From DASTBU01 sp035711845 (GTDB taxonomy: Bacteria; Acidobacteriota; Vicinamibacteria; Vicinamibacterales; 2-12-FULL-66-21), in assembly GCA_035711845.1 (NCBI GenBank), contig DASTBU010000152.1, positions 1 to 13,896 on the forward strand: a DNA stretch of 13,896 bases. The letters run 5' to 3'. This document shows, in pieces, positions 6,897 to 13,746 of this stretch. Every line of letters begins with the position of its first letter. Position 1 is the stretch's first letter. Below the pieces are notes generated by a model. It made no database searches. It worked only from the letters and a program-made list of their open reading frames with translations, and was not told the DNA's origin. The position numbers were made by a program, and so were the translations under genes.

Positions 6897-7649
6897 TCAA
6901 AGCATCGCGATCGTGAGAATGCCCGCGCTCATGAGCATCAACTGGCGGACCGCGCCGCCCTGCACGCCGCGGTGCAGATCGGGAATCAGGTCGGCCATCG
7001 CGATGTAAAGGAAGTTCCCCGCAGCGAAGGAGAGGACATACGGCAGCACGCCGGGGATGGACGTCGAAGCAGAGAGCATGACGATGGCCCCGAGCACGCC
7101 GCCGAGTCCGGCGAGCAGGTTCAGGGTGAACGCACGCATCCGGGAATAGCCGGCACGCAGCAGAATTGCGACGTCTCCGACTTCCTGCGGGATCTCGTGG
7201 GTTGCCACTGCCACCGCGGTCATGATTCCCAGCGGCACCGAGGTCGCGACCGCCGCGGCAATCACCGCGCCGTCGACGAACGTGTGCAACGTATCGCCCA
7301 CGATCACGAGCGACGCGGCGCTCGTCGTGTGGAGCTCGCATTCCAGCGAGTCGTGGCAATGCCGCCAGATGACGAGCTTTTCGATCACGAAGAAGGCGAT
7401 GACTCCCGCGAGCAGCGCGCCAAGCGCCCGCGACGGCGCCAGCTGTTCGAGCGCCTCGGGCAGGAGCGCCAGCAGGGAGGCACCGAGCAACGTGCCGACG
7501 GCATAGCTGATCAGCCAGGGTACCAACCTCACCCGAAGCGCGTCGCCGAGCAGAAGAAAGGTGGAGGCCGTGAGCAGGCCGCCGAGGCTCCCCAGGACAC
7601 TGAGCCCCACGGCGGCTGCGTAGGTTTGCACCTGGCGATGATACTGCAC
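6897..7649 (-). CDS. ZIP-family metal transporter
   Basis: The 250-aa inner-membrane protein has about eight hydrophobic segments and is predicted to import divalent metal, probably zinc. The metal-path motifs are GDTLHTFVDG (118-127) in TM4 and HEIPQEVGD (151-159) in TM5. The second resembles the HExPHExGD motif of the LIV-1 subfamily, with Gln155 for the usual His and Thr123 for the common Asn after the TM4 histidine. A His/Cys/Glu-containing loop (WRHCHDSLECELH, 95-107) between TM3 and TM4 may bind metal. The start is uncertain: GTG 7649 gives 250 aa, and GTG 7631, 6 bases after TATCAT, could be a leaderless start. It lies 39 bp after the VWFA gene on the same strand. The exact metal cannot be read from the sequence. 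Confidence 0.88.
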   Translation of the reverse strand: MQYHRQVQTYAAAVGLSVLGSLGGLLTASTFLLLGDALRVRLVPWLISYAVGTLLGASLLALLPEALEQLAPSRALGALLAGVIAFFVIEKLVIWRHCHDSLECELHTTSAASLVIVGDTLHTFVDGAVIAAAVATSVPLGIMTAVAVATHEIPQEVGDVAILLRAGYSRMRAFTLNLLAGLGGVLGAIVMLSASTSIPGVLPYVLSFAAGNFLYIAMADLIPDLHRGVQGGAVRQLMLMSAGILTIAML

Positions 7650-7688
7650 TCCTCCGGCCGCTCAGGCCGCGAGAGTGTCGCGGAGCCC

Positions 7689-8756
7689 TCAGTCAGTGCC
7701 GGCGATGTAGCCTCGTCGTGCCCGCACGACGTAGCTGCCGTTCCTGACCTCCACCCTGATGTCGTGCCACTTGCCGTCCTTCTTTCCGCTCGCCGGATAG
7801 CCGAGATAGTACTGCCTGCTCAACTCGTCGGCGATGCCGGCAGTTGCCGGATCCAGATCGCGGGCGCTGCGGATGATCTCCGTACGGCCGCCGCTGTCGT
7901 CGGTGAGATCGCGCAGCGCGACGACGTTCACCGGATCGTCCGCTCCGCTCGAGATCACCGTTCCGGTGCCAGGATTCCGTGGTGCTCCCGGCGGCGGCCG
8001 TACTCGGGGATTACGTCGCCCCGGGAAAGGAAACGGCATGGGGACAGGGAAACGGGGTGGGCGCGGTGGTGGCACGATCCCGCCGCCCGGGCCGGGCCTG
8101 CGCCCACCCGGCCCGTCGATCCCGATCGCATAGACGAGCACCTCGGTTTCACGGATCATCTGTTTCAGCGAGAACACGTCGGTCTGGCTGGATGTGTCGT
8201 TCCCGTCCGAGATGACGAGGAGGGCCTTCTTCTTGTGCTGGCCCGACTGCGCCATCGGCACGGCTTCGGCTACGGTGTCGTACATCGCCGTGCCGCCGCG
8301 CGGCCGGATGCGGCCCAACTCGGTGCTGATTCTCCCTCGATCCGTTGTCCACCCCTCGACCAGCTCGGGCTGCGCGTCGAAACGGTAAAGAAAGACTTCG
8401 TCCTCCTGGTCGAGCAGGTCGAAGAGAAACCGGTTGAGCGCATCGCGCGCCGCGGTGATCTTCTCGCCGTCCATGCTGCCGCTCGTATCGAGCGCGATCC
8501 CGAGGCTGACCGGCACGCGCTCGCTGTCGAAGTGCGTGATCGCCTGCTCCGCACCGTCTTCGTAGATTCGAAAGTCTTCCCGGCGCAGACCCGAAACGAA
8601 GTGGCCGTTGCGATCCGTTACGGTAGCCGTGACGTTGATCAGCTCGACGCCGGTCCGGAACCGGAACGACTGACCGCTGCTGTCCTGCTGCTGACCGGCG
8701 GCGCTGGCGAGGCCGGTTGCGATGAAGATGGCGAGCAGAAGCATTCTGGATTTCAT
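7689..8756 (-). CDS. VWFA-related secreted protein with Pro-rich insert
   Basis: The 355-aa protein has a signal peptide (1-20) and the layout of the VWFA-related family abundant in Acidobacteria (TIGR03436). An N-terminal beta region (about 36-77, with DFRIYEDG) precedes a von Willebrand factor A domain from about 82. The metal-ion adhesion site is complete: DTSGS (90-94), Thr156 in GGTAMYD, and Asp184 in ISDGND. A Pro/Gly/Arg/Phe-rich segment (about 216-264) interrupts the domain before the last strands, which end in YYLGYPA (316-322) and a basic C-terminus. It probably binds protein partners in the envelope in a metal-dependent way; the ligand is unknown. Its start overlaps the upstream stop (ATGA), which indicates translational coupling. 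A GGAG lies about 12 nt upstream. Confidence 0.92.
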   Translation of the reverse strand: MKSRMLLLAIFIATGLASAAGQQQDSSGQSFRFRTGVELINVTATVTDRNGHFVSGLRREDFRIYEDGAEQAITHFDSERVPVSLGIALDTSGSMDGEKITAARDALNRFLFDLLDQEDEVFLYRFDAQPELVEGWTTDRGRISTELGRIRPRGGTAMYDTVAEAVPMAQSGQHKKKALLVISDGNDTSSQTDVFSLKQMIRETEVLVYAIGIDGPGGRRPGPGGGIVPPPRPPRFPVPMPFPFPGRRNPRVRPPPGAPRNPGTGTVISSGADDPVNVVALRDLTDDSGGRTEIIRSARDLDPATAGIADELSRQYYLGYPASGKKDGKWHDIRVEVRNGSYVVRARRGYIAGTD

Positions 8757-9580
8757 GGTTCGCCTTGCTCCGCTTTCTGCGCGAGCGCGCCCGCGCCGCG
8801 CCTGTCCACGTGCGCGATGACCTCGCCGTCCTCGTTTCGGAAGCTTACTCTGTACCGCGCCACATTGGCGGCGGCAGGCACCTCCACGACGAAGGGCGAT
8901 TCGTCGCCCGGCTTCAAGGCCGTGAAATCGAGAGCCGCCCGGCCGCTACCCAGAAACGACCCGTCCGACGCAAAAAGAAAGGCGACGGCCGTTACGCCGG
9001 AGACTGTCTGCCCGGTACGAGGATTCTGAACGAGGCCTGTGATCGTGAGCGCCTTCGCCCGGGCCGTGTGCCGAAGCGAGAGCAACTCGAGCGGGGCTGG
9101 ACCCCTTGCAGTCTGACTGTCAGCTGCGCCCGGCACCTCCGCGTCGCGGGCCAGCGACCCGAGTGCGAAGGCGCCCAGCGCGACGAACGCGGCGCAGGCC
9201 GCGGCAACTGCGATCCGACGGCCCCACGGCGACGCCGTTTCCCGTTCGGCAAACAGTCCGTCGACTCCGCTCACTGGTGTTGCGGGATGGAGCAGGAGTT
9301 CGCGTTCGTCGCTCTCGGAAGAGAATTGCAGCACTGCTTCCGGTTCGAGCCCTGGGGTCGGCGGGCTCTCGGGCTCCCGCTGATCCTTGCCCGGCACCGA
9401 CGCTTGCCGATCCTCTGTCAGCTGGTTGCCCGCGGACGAGCCGCCGGTCATCGCTCTCAGTACCTCGACGCGGGCATTGGATCTCTGCCGCTCTTCGCGG
9501 AGCATCCTGATGACGATCGCGCACATCGTGAGTGCAAGGGCAGCCGACCCGATGGTCACCGCGATCAGCAGGGTCTGCAT
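8753..9580 (-). CDS. Two-TM protein with FxLYD-like C-terminal domain
   Basis: The 275-aa protein has an N-terminal membrane segment (4-25), a charged Pro/Glu-rich middle (27-119), a second membrane segment (122-144) and a beta-rich C-terminal domain (about 163-258). With two crossings the middle would be cytoplasmic and the C-terminal domain periplasmic. That domain, with ITGLVQNPRTG, FLFASDGSFLGSG, LKPGDESPFVVEVP and YRVSF in order, resembles the FxLYD/DUF3426-type fold found on bacterial surface proteins. This is a pattern-level match only. It lies between the TonB-like gene (13-nt gap, good GGGAGAAG ribosome site) and the VWFA gene (4-nt overlap), so it probably works with both. No enzyme motif is seen. 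Confidence 0.78.
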   Translation of the reverse strand: MQTLLIAVTIGSAALALTMCAIVIRMLREERQRSNARVEVLRAMTGGSSAGNQLTEDRQASVPGKDQREPESPPTPGLEPEAVLQFSSESDERELLLHPATPVSGVDGLFAERETASPWGRRIAVAAACAAFVALGAFALGSLARDAEVPGAADSQTARGPAPLELLSLRHTARAKALTITGLVQNPRTGQTVSGVTAVAFLFASDGSFLGSGRAALDFTALKPGDESPFVVEVPAAANVARYRVSFRNEDGEVIAHVDRRGAGALAQKAEQGEP

Positions 9581-9593
9581 CTTCTTCTCCCGA

Positions 9594-10676
9594 TCACCTG
9601 AGCCTGAAATCCACCGCTATTTCGACCAGGACGTCGACTGGCGAGCCATGACGGCGGGCAGGCGAGAATCGCCACAGCCGTACCGCGTCCGCAGCTCGTT
9701 GATCCAGCCCCGACCCGAGACCCTGCAGCACACGGACGCGACCGACAGTGCCGTCGGCCTGCACGATCACCTCGAGCACGACCTCGCCCTCGACGTTCCG
9801 CCGACGGGCTTCTTCGGTGTATTGAGGCTTGACCTCCCGCAGGATCTGGGGCGGTGTGATCCCCGCGCCGGGGCGATACGGCCCTCCGCCGGTGCCGCCA
9901 CCGCTGCCGGGGCCGATTCCGGGACCCGACCCTTCACCGGTTCCGGTGCCAGTTCCGCTGCCGCTGCCTCCGCCGTCGCCGGGTCCCCGGCTTTGTGACT
10001 CCGAGGGCGACCCGGTCATCACACCCGCGCGATCGATCGGATCAGCTGGCACGGGCACGACGGGCGCCACGACGGGTGGCGCCGGGTCCGGGTGCGGCAC
10101 CGGCGCCGGCGGCGGAATCGGCTGCTCCACGGCTCGGGGCTCCGGAGGGGGTGAGGGTTTGGGCGGCTCGACTCGAGGTTCCTCGCTTCGCCTGGCGCGA
10201 GGCGGAACCGGGCTGCGCAGCCTGCTCGTTCCCTTCAATCTGGCCTGGACCGCGGGGGCCCGCTGCTTCAGTCCACCCCCGCCTCCGCCGCCTCCCAAAC
10301 CAGGCTGCGCGAGAAAAACCAGGCGAACAGGGGTGAGCCCCAGCGGCTGCGAGACCGTGGGTGTGGATAAACCGAGCGTCGCGAGTAGAGCCACGGCGCC
10401 AGCGACGACCACATGGATGGCGCCCGATGCGACAAACGGAAGTCCCGTTCTACGAGTCGCTGTCGGGGCTGCGCCGAAAAGGTCCGGACGCGACGGGATC
10501 CGATGCGGCTCGTGGAGCAACCGGACGGCTCGCGCAGCCTCCTGCTGCTCGACGAAGCCGGACGGGAGGAGCGTCAGGGCCCCGAGGTCGGCCAGCAATC
10601 GGGCCTGTTTGGGATGAACCCCCGCCGCCCGGGCGATCTCGCCGAGGCTGTAGACGTCCAGGGAAGAAGGTTCCAT
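9594..10676 (-). CDS. TonB-family protein with MerR-like HTH head
   Basis: The 360-aa protein has three parts. Residues 9-36 (YSLGEIARAAGVHPKQAR onward) resemble the helix-turn-helix opening of MerR-type regulators. Residues 82-104 form one membrane segment preceded by Arg-Arg, placing the N-terminus in the cytoplasm. The periplasmic part has a G8 run (128-135), a Pro-rich linker (157-211), a Gly/Ser/Thr repeat (231-266) and a TonB C-terminal domain (about 274-360: PPQILREVKPQYTEEARRR, VRVLQGLGSGLD, VRLWRFSPA). Ordinary TonB proteins transmit ExbBD energy to outer-membrane receptors. The HTH suggests a membrane-bound regulator instead or as well. ATG 10676 is chosen because conserved-looking sequence begins there, although the frame is open to 10931. 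It heads the minus-strand operon; no ExbB/ExbD is in the window. Confidence 0.85.
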   Translation of the reverse strand: MEPSSLDVYSLGEIARAAGVHPKQARLLADLGALTLLPSGFVEQQEAARAVRLLHEPHRIPSRPDLFGAAPTATRRTGLPFVASGAIHVVVAGAVALLATLGLSTPTVSQPLGLTPVRLVFLAQPGLGGGGGGGGLKQRAPAVQARLKGTSRLRSPVPPRARRSEEPRVEPPKPSPPPEPRAVEQPIPPPAPVPHPDPAPPVVAPVVPVPADPIDRAGVMTGSPSESQSRGPGDGGGSGSGTGTGTGEGSGPGIGPGSGGGTGGGPYRPGAGITPPQILREVKPQYTEEARRRNVEGEVVLEVIVQADGTVGRVRVLQGLGSGLDQRAADAVRLWRFSPARRHGSPVDVLVEIAVDFRLR

Positions 10677-10842
10677 CTTCGTGTGACGCGCTCTAGGGCA
10701 AAAGGCTTGCCGCGGGACTGAACGCCGCGATTGACGCGTCCTGTTGTTTTCAGGCCGGTTCTTGTGCGGCGGCTGTCGAGCTGCGCCAGGGAGGTGTGCT
10801 CGTTCTGTGACACGCGCGATACGAGCGAGGACACTCAGACAC

Positions 10843-10862
10843 CAGCTCTCAGCTTCCAGCTT
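10843..10862. repeat. Short 7-bp periodic AGCT repeat
   Basis: Three AGCT cores spaced exactly 7 bases apart (AGCTCTC, AGCTTCC, AGCTTAT) lie in the intergenic stretch 10677-10929. The period and composition resemble the inverted form of the GCTGAAG array near the left edge. The rest of this stretch holds a candidate promoter next to the SDR gene and nothing else I recognise. Confidence 0.4.
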
Positions 10863-10891
10863 ATCGACTGACGGCCATCGGTCGTACAGGC

Positions 10892-10921
10892 TTGCGCTTG
10901 TCGGGGCCGGACTGCTACAAC
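10892..10921 (+). promoter_or_regulatory. Candidate promoter of the SDR gene
   Basis: TTGCGC (10892-10897) is followed 18 bases later by TACAAC (10916-10921), the latter preceded by TGC to give TGCTACAAC, an extended -10 pattern. The hexamer ends 8 bases before the ATG at 10930, so transcription could begin at or next to the start codon and yield a leaderless mRNA. Confidence 0.4.
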
Positions 10922-10929
10922 CACCGGTC

Positions 10930-11691
10930 ATGCCAGTTCAGCAGGTCATCGTGACAGGGGCGTCGAGCGGAATCGGGCGCGCGACGGCCATTCGGTTCGG
11001 GAGGGCGGGCGCCTCGGTCCTGGCGGTTGGCCGAAACGAGGGCACGCTCCGCGACGTCCGGGATGAGATCCGGGCGGCCGGGGGCCTTGGCGTGGTCTGC
11101 CAGGCCGACGTCACGTCATCCGATTCGGCCGACCGCATTGCGCGCGCCGCCATTGATGGGCTGGGCGGGGTCACGGCGCTCGTCAACGCCGCCGGCATCA
11201 TCGGCTCCGGGACCGTGGAATCCACGACGGACTCGCAGTGGGAGGCGATGATGGCGATCAACCTCACCGCGCCGTTCCGGCTGATGCGGGCGGTGGTCCC
11301 GCATTTCACAACGGCCGGGGCATCGGTCGTCAACGTCTCGAGCGTGACCGGGCTTCGCGCGTTCCCAGGGGTCCTGGCCTATTGCGTCAGCAAGTCAGCC
11401 GTCGATCAGCTCACCAGATGCGCGGCGCTCGAGCTCGCGCCGCGCGGGATCCGGGTCAACGCGGTCAACCCCGGCGTCGTGGTGTCGAACCTTCATCGGC
11501 GGGGCGGAATGGAGGAGGAGGCCTATCGCAAGTTTCTCGAGCACTCGCGCGGCACGCATCCGCTCGGCCGTCCCGGCGAGCCCGCCGAGATCGCCGATCT
11601 GATTTTCTTCCTGGCCTCGGACGCGGCGTCGTGGATCACGGGCGAGACCATCGCGATCGATGGAGGGAGACATCTGACCTGCGCCAGGTGA
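10930..11691 (+). CDS. SDR-family oxidoreductase (FabG-like)
   Basis: The 253-aa classical short-chain dehydrogenase/reductase is cytoplasmic and uses NAD(P)(H) to interconvert a hydroxyl and a ketone. The Rossmann motif is TGASSGIG (9-16), followed by NAAG (86-89). The catalytic set is Asn111, Ser138, Tyr151 and Lys155 (YCVSK), numbered as in E. coli FabG. Arg35 after the second strand favours NADPH. The C-terminal IDGGRHLT resembles the usual IDGG end. It could be a 3-oxoacyl-ACP reductase or a sugar/alcohol dehydrogenase, and the context does not decide. ATG 10930 is chosen because the family's first strand starts immediately after it; the frame is open upstream to 10744 but that part is not family-like. 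No Shine-Dalgarno is present, so it may be leaderless. It converges on the methyltransferase with a 24-bp gap. Confidence 0.92.
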   Translation: MPVQQVIVTGASSGIGRATAIRFGRAGASVLAVGRNEGTLRDVRDEIRAAGGLGVVCQADVTSSDSADRIARAAIDGLGGVTALVNAAGIIGSGTVESTTDSQWEAMMAINLTAPFRLMRAVVPHFTTAGASVVNVSSVTGLRAFPGVLAYCVSKSAVDQLTRCAALELAPRGIRVNAVNPGVVVSNLHRRGGMEEEAYRKFLEHSRGTHPLGRPGEPAEIADLIFFLASDAASWITGETIAIDGGRHLTCAR

Positions 11692-11715
11692 GCCCCAGGA
11701 CGCCGATGCGGCATC

Positions 11716-12264
11716 TCACTGATTCCGTTTCACGCCCTCTACGAACAGCATTCCCTCGCGCTCGGCGAGCGTGCGCACGGCCAGGAAACCGGCAGCGTCG
11801 AGTGCACTGGTCGCATCCGCTGCGGCTGGGAGGCCGGATTGGCCGCCTCCCACGAGCGCGCCCAATCCTCGTTTCGCTGCTCCCTCGATCACGACGGCAC
11901 GACCGCCCGGACGGAGCACCCGCCGCGATTCGTCCACGGCCACCCGCGAGCGTTGCGGATCGCTCGCCAACAGCGCGCGAAGCACCACGACGTCGAACGC
12001 TGATTCGTCGAAGGGAAGGCGCCAGCCCGGCGCGTGAGCGGTTTCGATCAGCGCCCCTTCACGCTCCGCCACACGACTGGCCTCTGCCGCGCGCGGCTCG
12101 CTGTCGTCGACCGCGCACGCCCGCCCGGTCAGGCCAACCTTTGACGCGAGCGCCGCGATCAGGACCGGATCGGAGCAGCCAATCACGAGCAGTCGATCGC
12201 CCAGCTTCAGGCCCGTCATCGACACGGCAAGAGGCTCGAGGCTCGACTTTCTGATCCACTTCAC
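11716..12264 (-). CDS. Small class I SAM-dependent methyltransferase
   Basis: The 182-aa protein fits a compact class I (Rossmann-like) methyltransferase. Residues 19-33 (LKLGDRLLVIGCSDP) occupy motif I, the AdoMet loop, although the usual GxGxG is reduced to GCSDP. CAVDD (50-54) supplies the acidic end of strand 2. LPFDESAFDVVVLRALLA (83-100) and RRVLRPGGRAVVIE (114-127) match motifs IV and VI. The substrate is unknown. The start is GTG 12264: AAGGAGG lies 7 bases upstream and family-like sequence starts only there, while the frame remains open to 12456 through repeat DNA. The gene is divergent from ino1 and convergent with the SDR gene. The altered motif I leaves open that AdoMet binding is weak or that it acts on a special substrate. 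Confidence 0.8.
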   Translation of the reverse strand: MKWIRKSSLEPLAVSMTGLKLGDRLLVIGCSDPVLIAALASKVGLTGRACAVDDSEPRAAEASRVAEREGALIETAHAPGWRLPFDESAFDVVVLRALLASDPQRSRVAVDESRRVLRPGGRAVVIEGAAKRGLGALVGGGQSGLPAAADATSALDAAGFLAVRTLAEREGMLFVEGVKRNQ

Positions 12265-12271
12265 CAGGCTC

Positions 12272-12364
12272 CCTCCTTCGCCGCGGCCGGTTCCTGTTCG
12301 CCGCGGCTTCGGCGCGGCAGGCCTCCTTCGCCGCGGCCGGTTCCTGTTCGCCGCGGCTTCGGCG
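12272..12364. repeat. GC-rich direct repeat, 50-bp period, two copies
   Basis: A 43-bp segment at 12272-12314 is repeated without mismatch at 12322-12364, separated by 7 bp. Each copy contains TTCGCCGCGG twice (12277, 12297, 12327, 12347), and each CCGCGG can pair with another, so strong hairpins are possible. On the minus strand each copy carries AAGGAGG. The copy nearest the methyltransferase provides its ribosome site. It looks like a dispersed intergenic element or a local tandem duplication, not a CRISPR. Confidence 0.88.
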
Positions 12365-12408
12365 GACCGCGGACAACGACCGCGAGCCAGGGTCCCAGAG
12401 AATGTTGA

Positions 12409-12417
12409 TGATATAGT
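12409..12417 (+). promoter_or_regulatory. Extended -10 promoter of ino1
   Basis: TGATATAGT is a TGn plus TATAGT extended -10, ending 8 bases before GTG 12426. That spacing predicts a transcript starting at the GTG. It differs by one base from the polA element TGATATACT. No good -35 lies 16-18 bases upstream. Read on the other strand, the island gives ACTATATCAT, which may serve the divergent methyltransferase. Confidence 0.55.
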
Positions 12418-12425
12418 TGCCGGTT

Positions 12426-13739
12426 GTGAAAAATCCCCAAAAGATCGCCGATGCAACCGGAAAGCTTGGAGTGCTGCTCGTCGGCATGGGTGCGGTCAGC
12501 ACGACGACGATTGCCGGCGTTCTGGCGATTCGGAGAGGGTTGGCGAAGCCGATTGGATCGCTCACGCAAATGGGCACCGTGAGGCTTGGAAAGCGCACCG
12601 AAGGCCGGTCGCCCCGTATCAAGGACTTCGTTCCGCTCGCCTCGCTCGACCAGATCGTCTTCGGCGGATGGGACATCTTCGAAGAGGACTCCTACGAGGC
12701 AGCCGGGACTGCCGGCGTGCTGGAACCTGCCCTCCTCGAGCAGATACGACCCGAGTTGCAGGCGATCAAGCCGTGGCCGGCGGTGTTCGATCGGAAGTAC
12801 GTGAAGCGGCTCGACGGCCCCAACGTGAAGAAGGGGAAGAACAAGCGGGACCTCGCCGAGCAGGTGCGCGCGGATATTCAGCGCTTCAAGGCCGACCACG
12901 AACTGGATCGGCTCGTAATGGTCTGGTGCGGCAGCACCGAGATCTACCTCACGGAGTCCGCCGCGCATGCCAGCGTTGCCTCCTTCGAGAAGGCGCTCGA
13001 AGCCAACGACGAGACGATCCCTTCGAGCATGATCTACGCGTACGCGGCGATCAAGGAAGGGGTCCCCTACGCCAACGCCGCCCCCAACCTGAGCGCCGAC
13101 ATCCCCGCGCTCCTCCAGCTGGCCGATCGGACCGCCACGCCGGTGGCGGGGAAGGATTTGAAGACCGGGCAGACGCTGATCAAGACGATCATCGCTCCCG
13201 GGCTGAAGGCCCGGCTGCTCGGCGTCGAGGGGTGGTATTCGACGAATATCCTCGGCAACCGGGACGGCGAGGTTCTCGACGACCCGGAGTCGTTCAAGAC
13301 CAAGGAGGAAAGCAAGAAGTCGGTCCTCGACTACATCCTTCAACCGAACCTCTATCCGGACCTGTACGAAAAGCTTTGCCACGTCGTGCGGATCAATTAC
13401 TATCCGCCGCGGGGCGACAACAAGGAAGGCTGGGACAACATCGACATCTTCGGCTGGCTCGGATATCCGATGCAGCTGAAGATCAACTTCCTGTGTCGCG
13501 ACAGCATCCTGGCAGCGCCAATCGTCCTCGACGTGGCGCTGTTCCTGGATCTGGCGAAGCGCGCCGGAATGGACGGCATTCAGGAGTGGCTGTCGTTCTA
13601 TTTCAAGAGCCCGATGCACGCCCCGGGGCTGTACCCTGAGCACGACCTCTTCATCCAGATGATGAAGTTGAAGAACACGCTGCGCTTCATGCGCGGCGAG
13701 GAGCTCATCACGCATCTCGGACGCGAATACTACGATTGA
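12426..13739 (+). CDS. ino1: Inositol-3-phosphate synthase
   Basis: The enzyme converts glucose 6-phosphate to 1D-myo-inositol 3-phosphate with bound NAD, the first step of inositol synthesis (EC 5.5.1.4). The NAD-binding motif GVLLVGMGAVSTT is near residue 15, with GSLTQMG and FGGWDI following. Family motifs further on include MVWCGSTEIY, IKEGVPYANAAPN, GKDLKTGQT, GVEGWYSTNILGNRDG, LCHVVRINYYPPRGDNKEGW and the C-terminal SPMHAPGLYPEHDLF. The length (437 aa from this start) fits the compact bacterial form. GTG 12426 is preferred because it sits 8 bases after a TATAGT -10; TTG 12417 in the same frame is the only earlier start before an in-frame TAG. The product probably feeds phosphatidylinositol or other inositol lipids; no partner gene is inside the window. 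Confidence 0.96.
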   Translation: MKNPQKIADATGKLGVLLVGMGAVSTTTIAGVLAIRRGLAKPIGSLTQMGTVRLGKRTEGRSPRIKDFVPLASLDQIVFGGWDIFEEDSYEAAGTAGVLEPALLEQIRPELQAIKPWPAVFDRKYVKRLDGPNVKKGKNKRDLAEQVRADIQRFKADHELDRLVMVWCGSTEIYLTESAAHASVASFEKALEANDETIPSSMIYAYAAIKEGVPYANAAPNLSADIPALLQLADRTATPVAGKDLKTGQTLIKTIIAPGLKARLLGVEGWYSTNILGNRDGEVLDDPESFKTKEESKKSVLDYILQPNLYPDLYEKLCHVVRINYYPPRGDNKEGWDNIDIFGWLGYPMQLKINFLCRDSILAAPIVLDVALFLDLAKRAGMDGIQEWLSFYFKSPMHAPGLYPEHDLFIQMMKLKNTLRFMRGEELITHLGREYYD

Positions 13740-13746
13740 GTTCAAG

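Noticed and set aside
6558..9029. An 823-codon open frame on the plus strand opposite the BON, ZIP and VWFA genes
   Set aside because: Its translation is Arg/His/Gly/Ala-rich with no domain, and it lies antisense to three clear families. High GC removes stops in this frame.
10677..10929. N-terminal extensions of the TonB-like and SDR proteins across the shared intergenic region
   Set aside because: Both frames stay open, but the translated stretches are not family-like, and the downstream starts fit the conserved N-termini.
11689..11719. Terminator between the SDR and methyltransferase genes
   Set aside because: Only a weak GTGAG/CTCAC pairing and a 4-bp GATG/CATC stem with no T-run, so support is too thin to call.
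12272..12364. Start of the methyltransferase at 12456, giving a 246-aa protein
   Set aside because: The extra N-terminus would be the translated GC repeat (Arg/Ala-rich) and would cross the ino1 promoter; the good ribosome site and family-like sequence begin at 12264.
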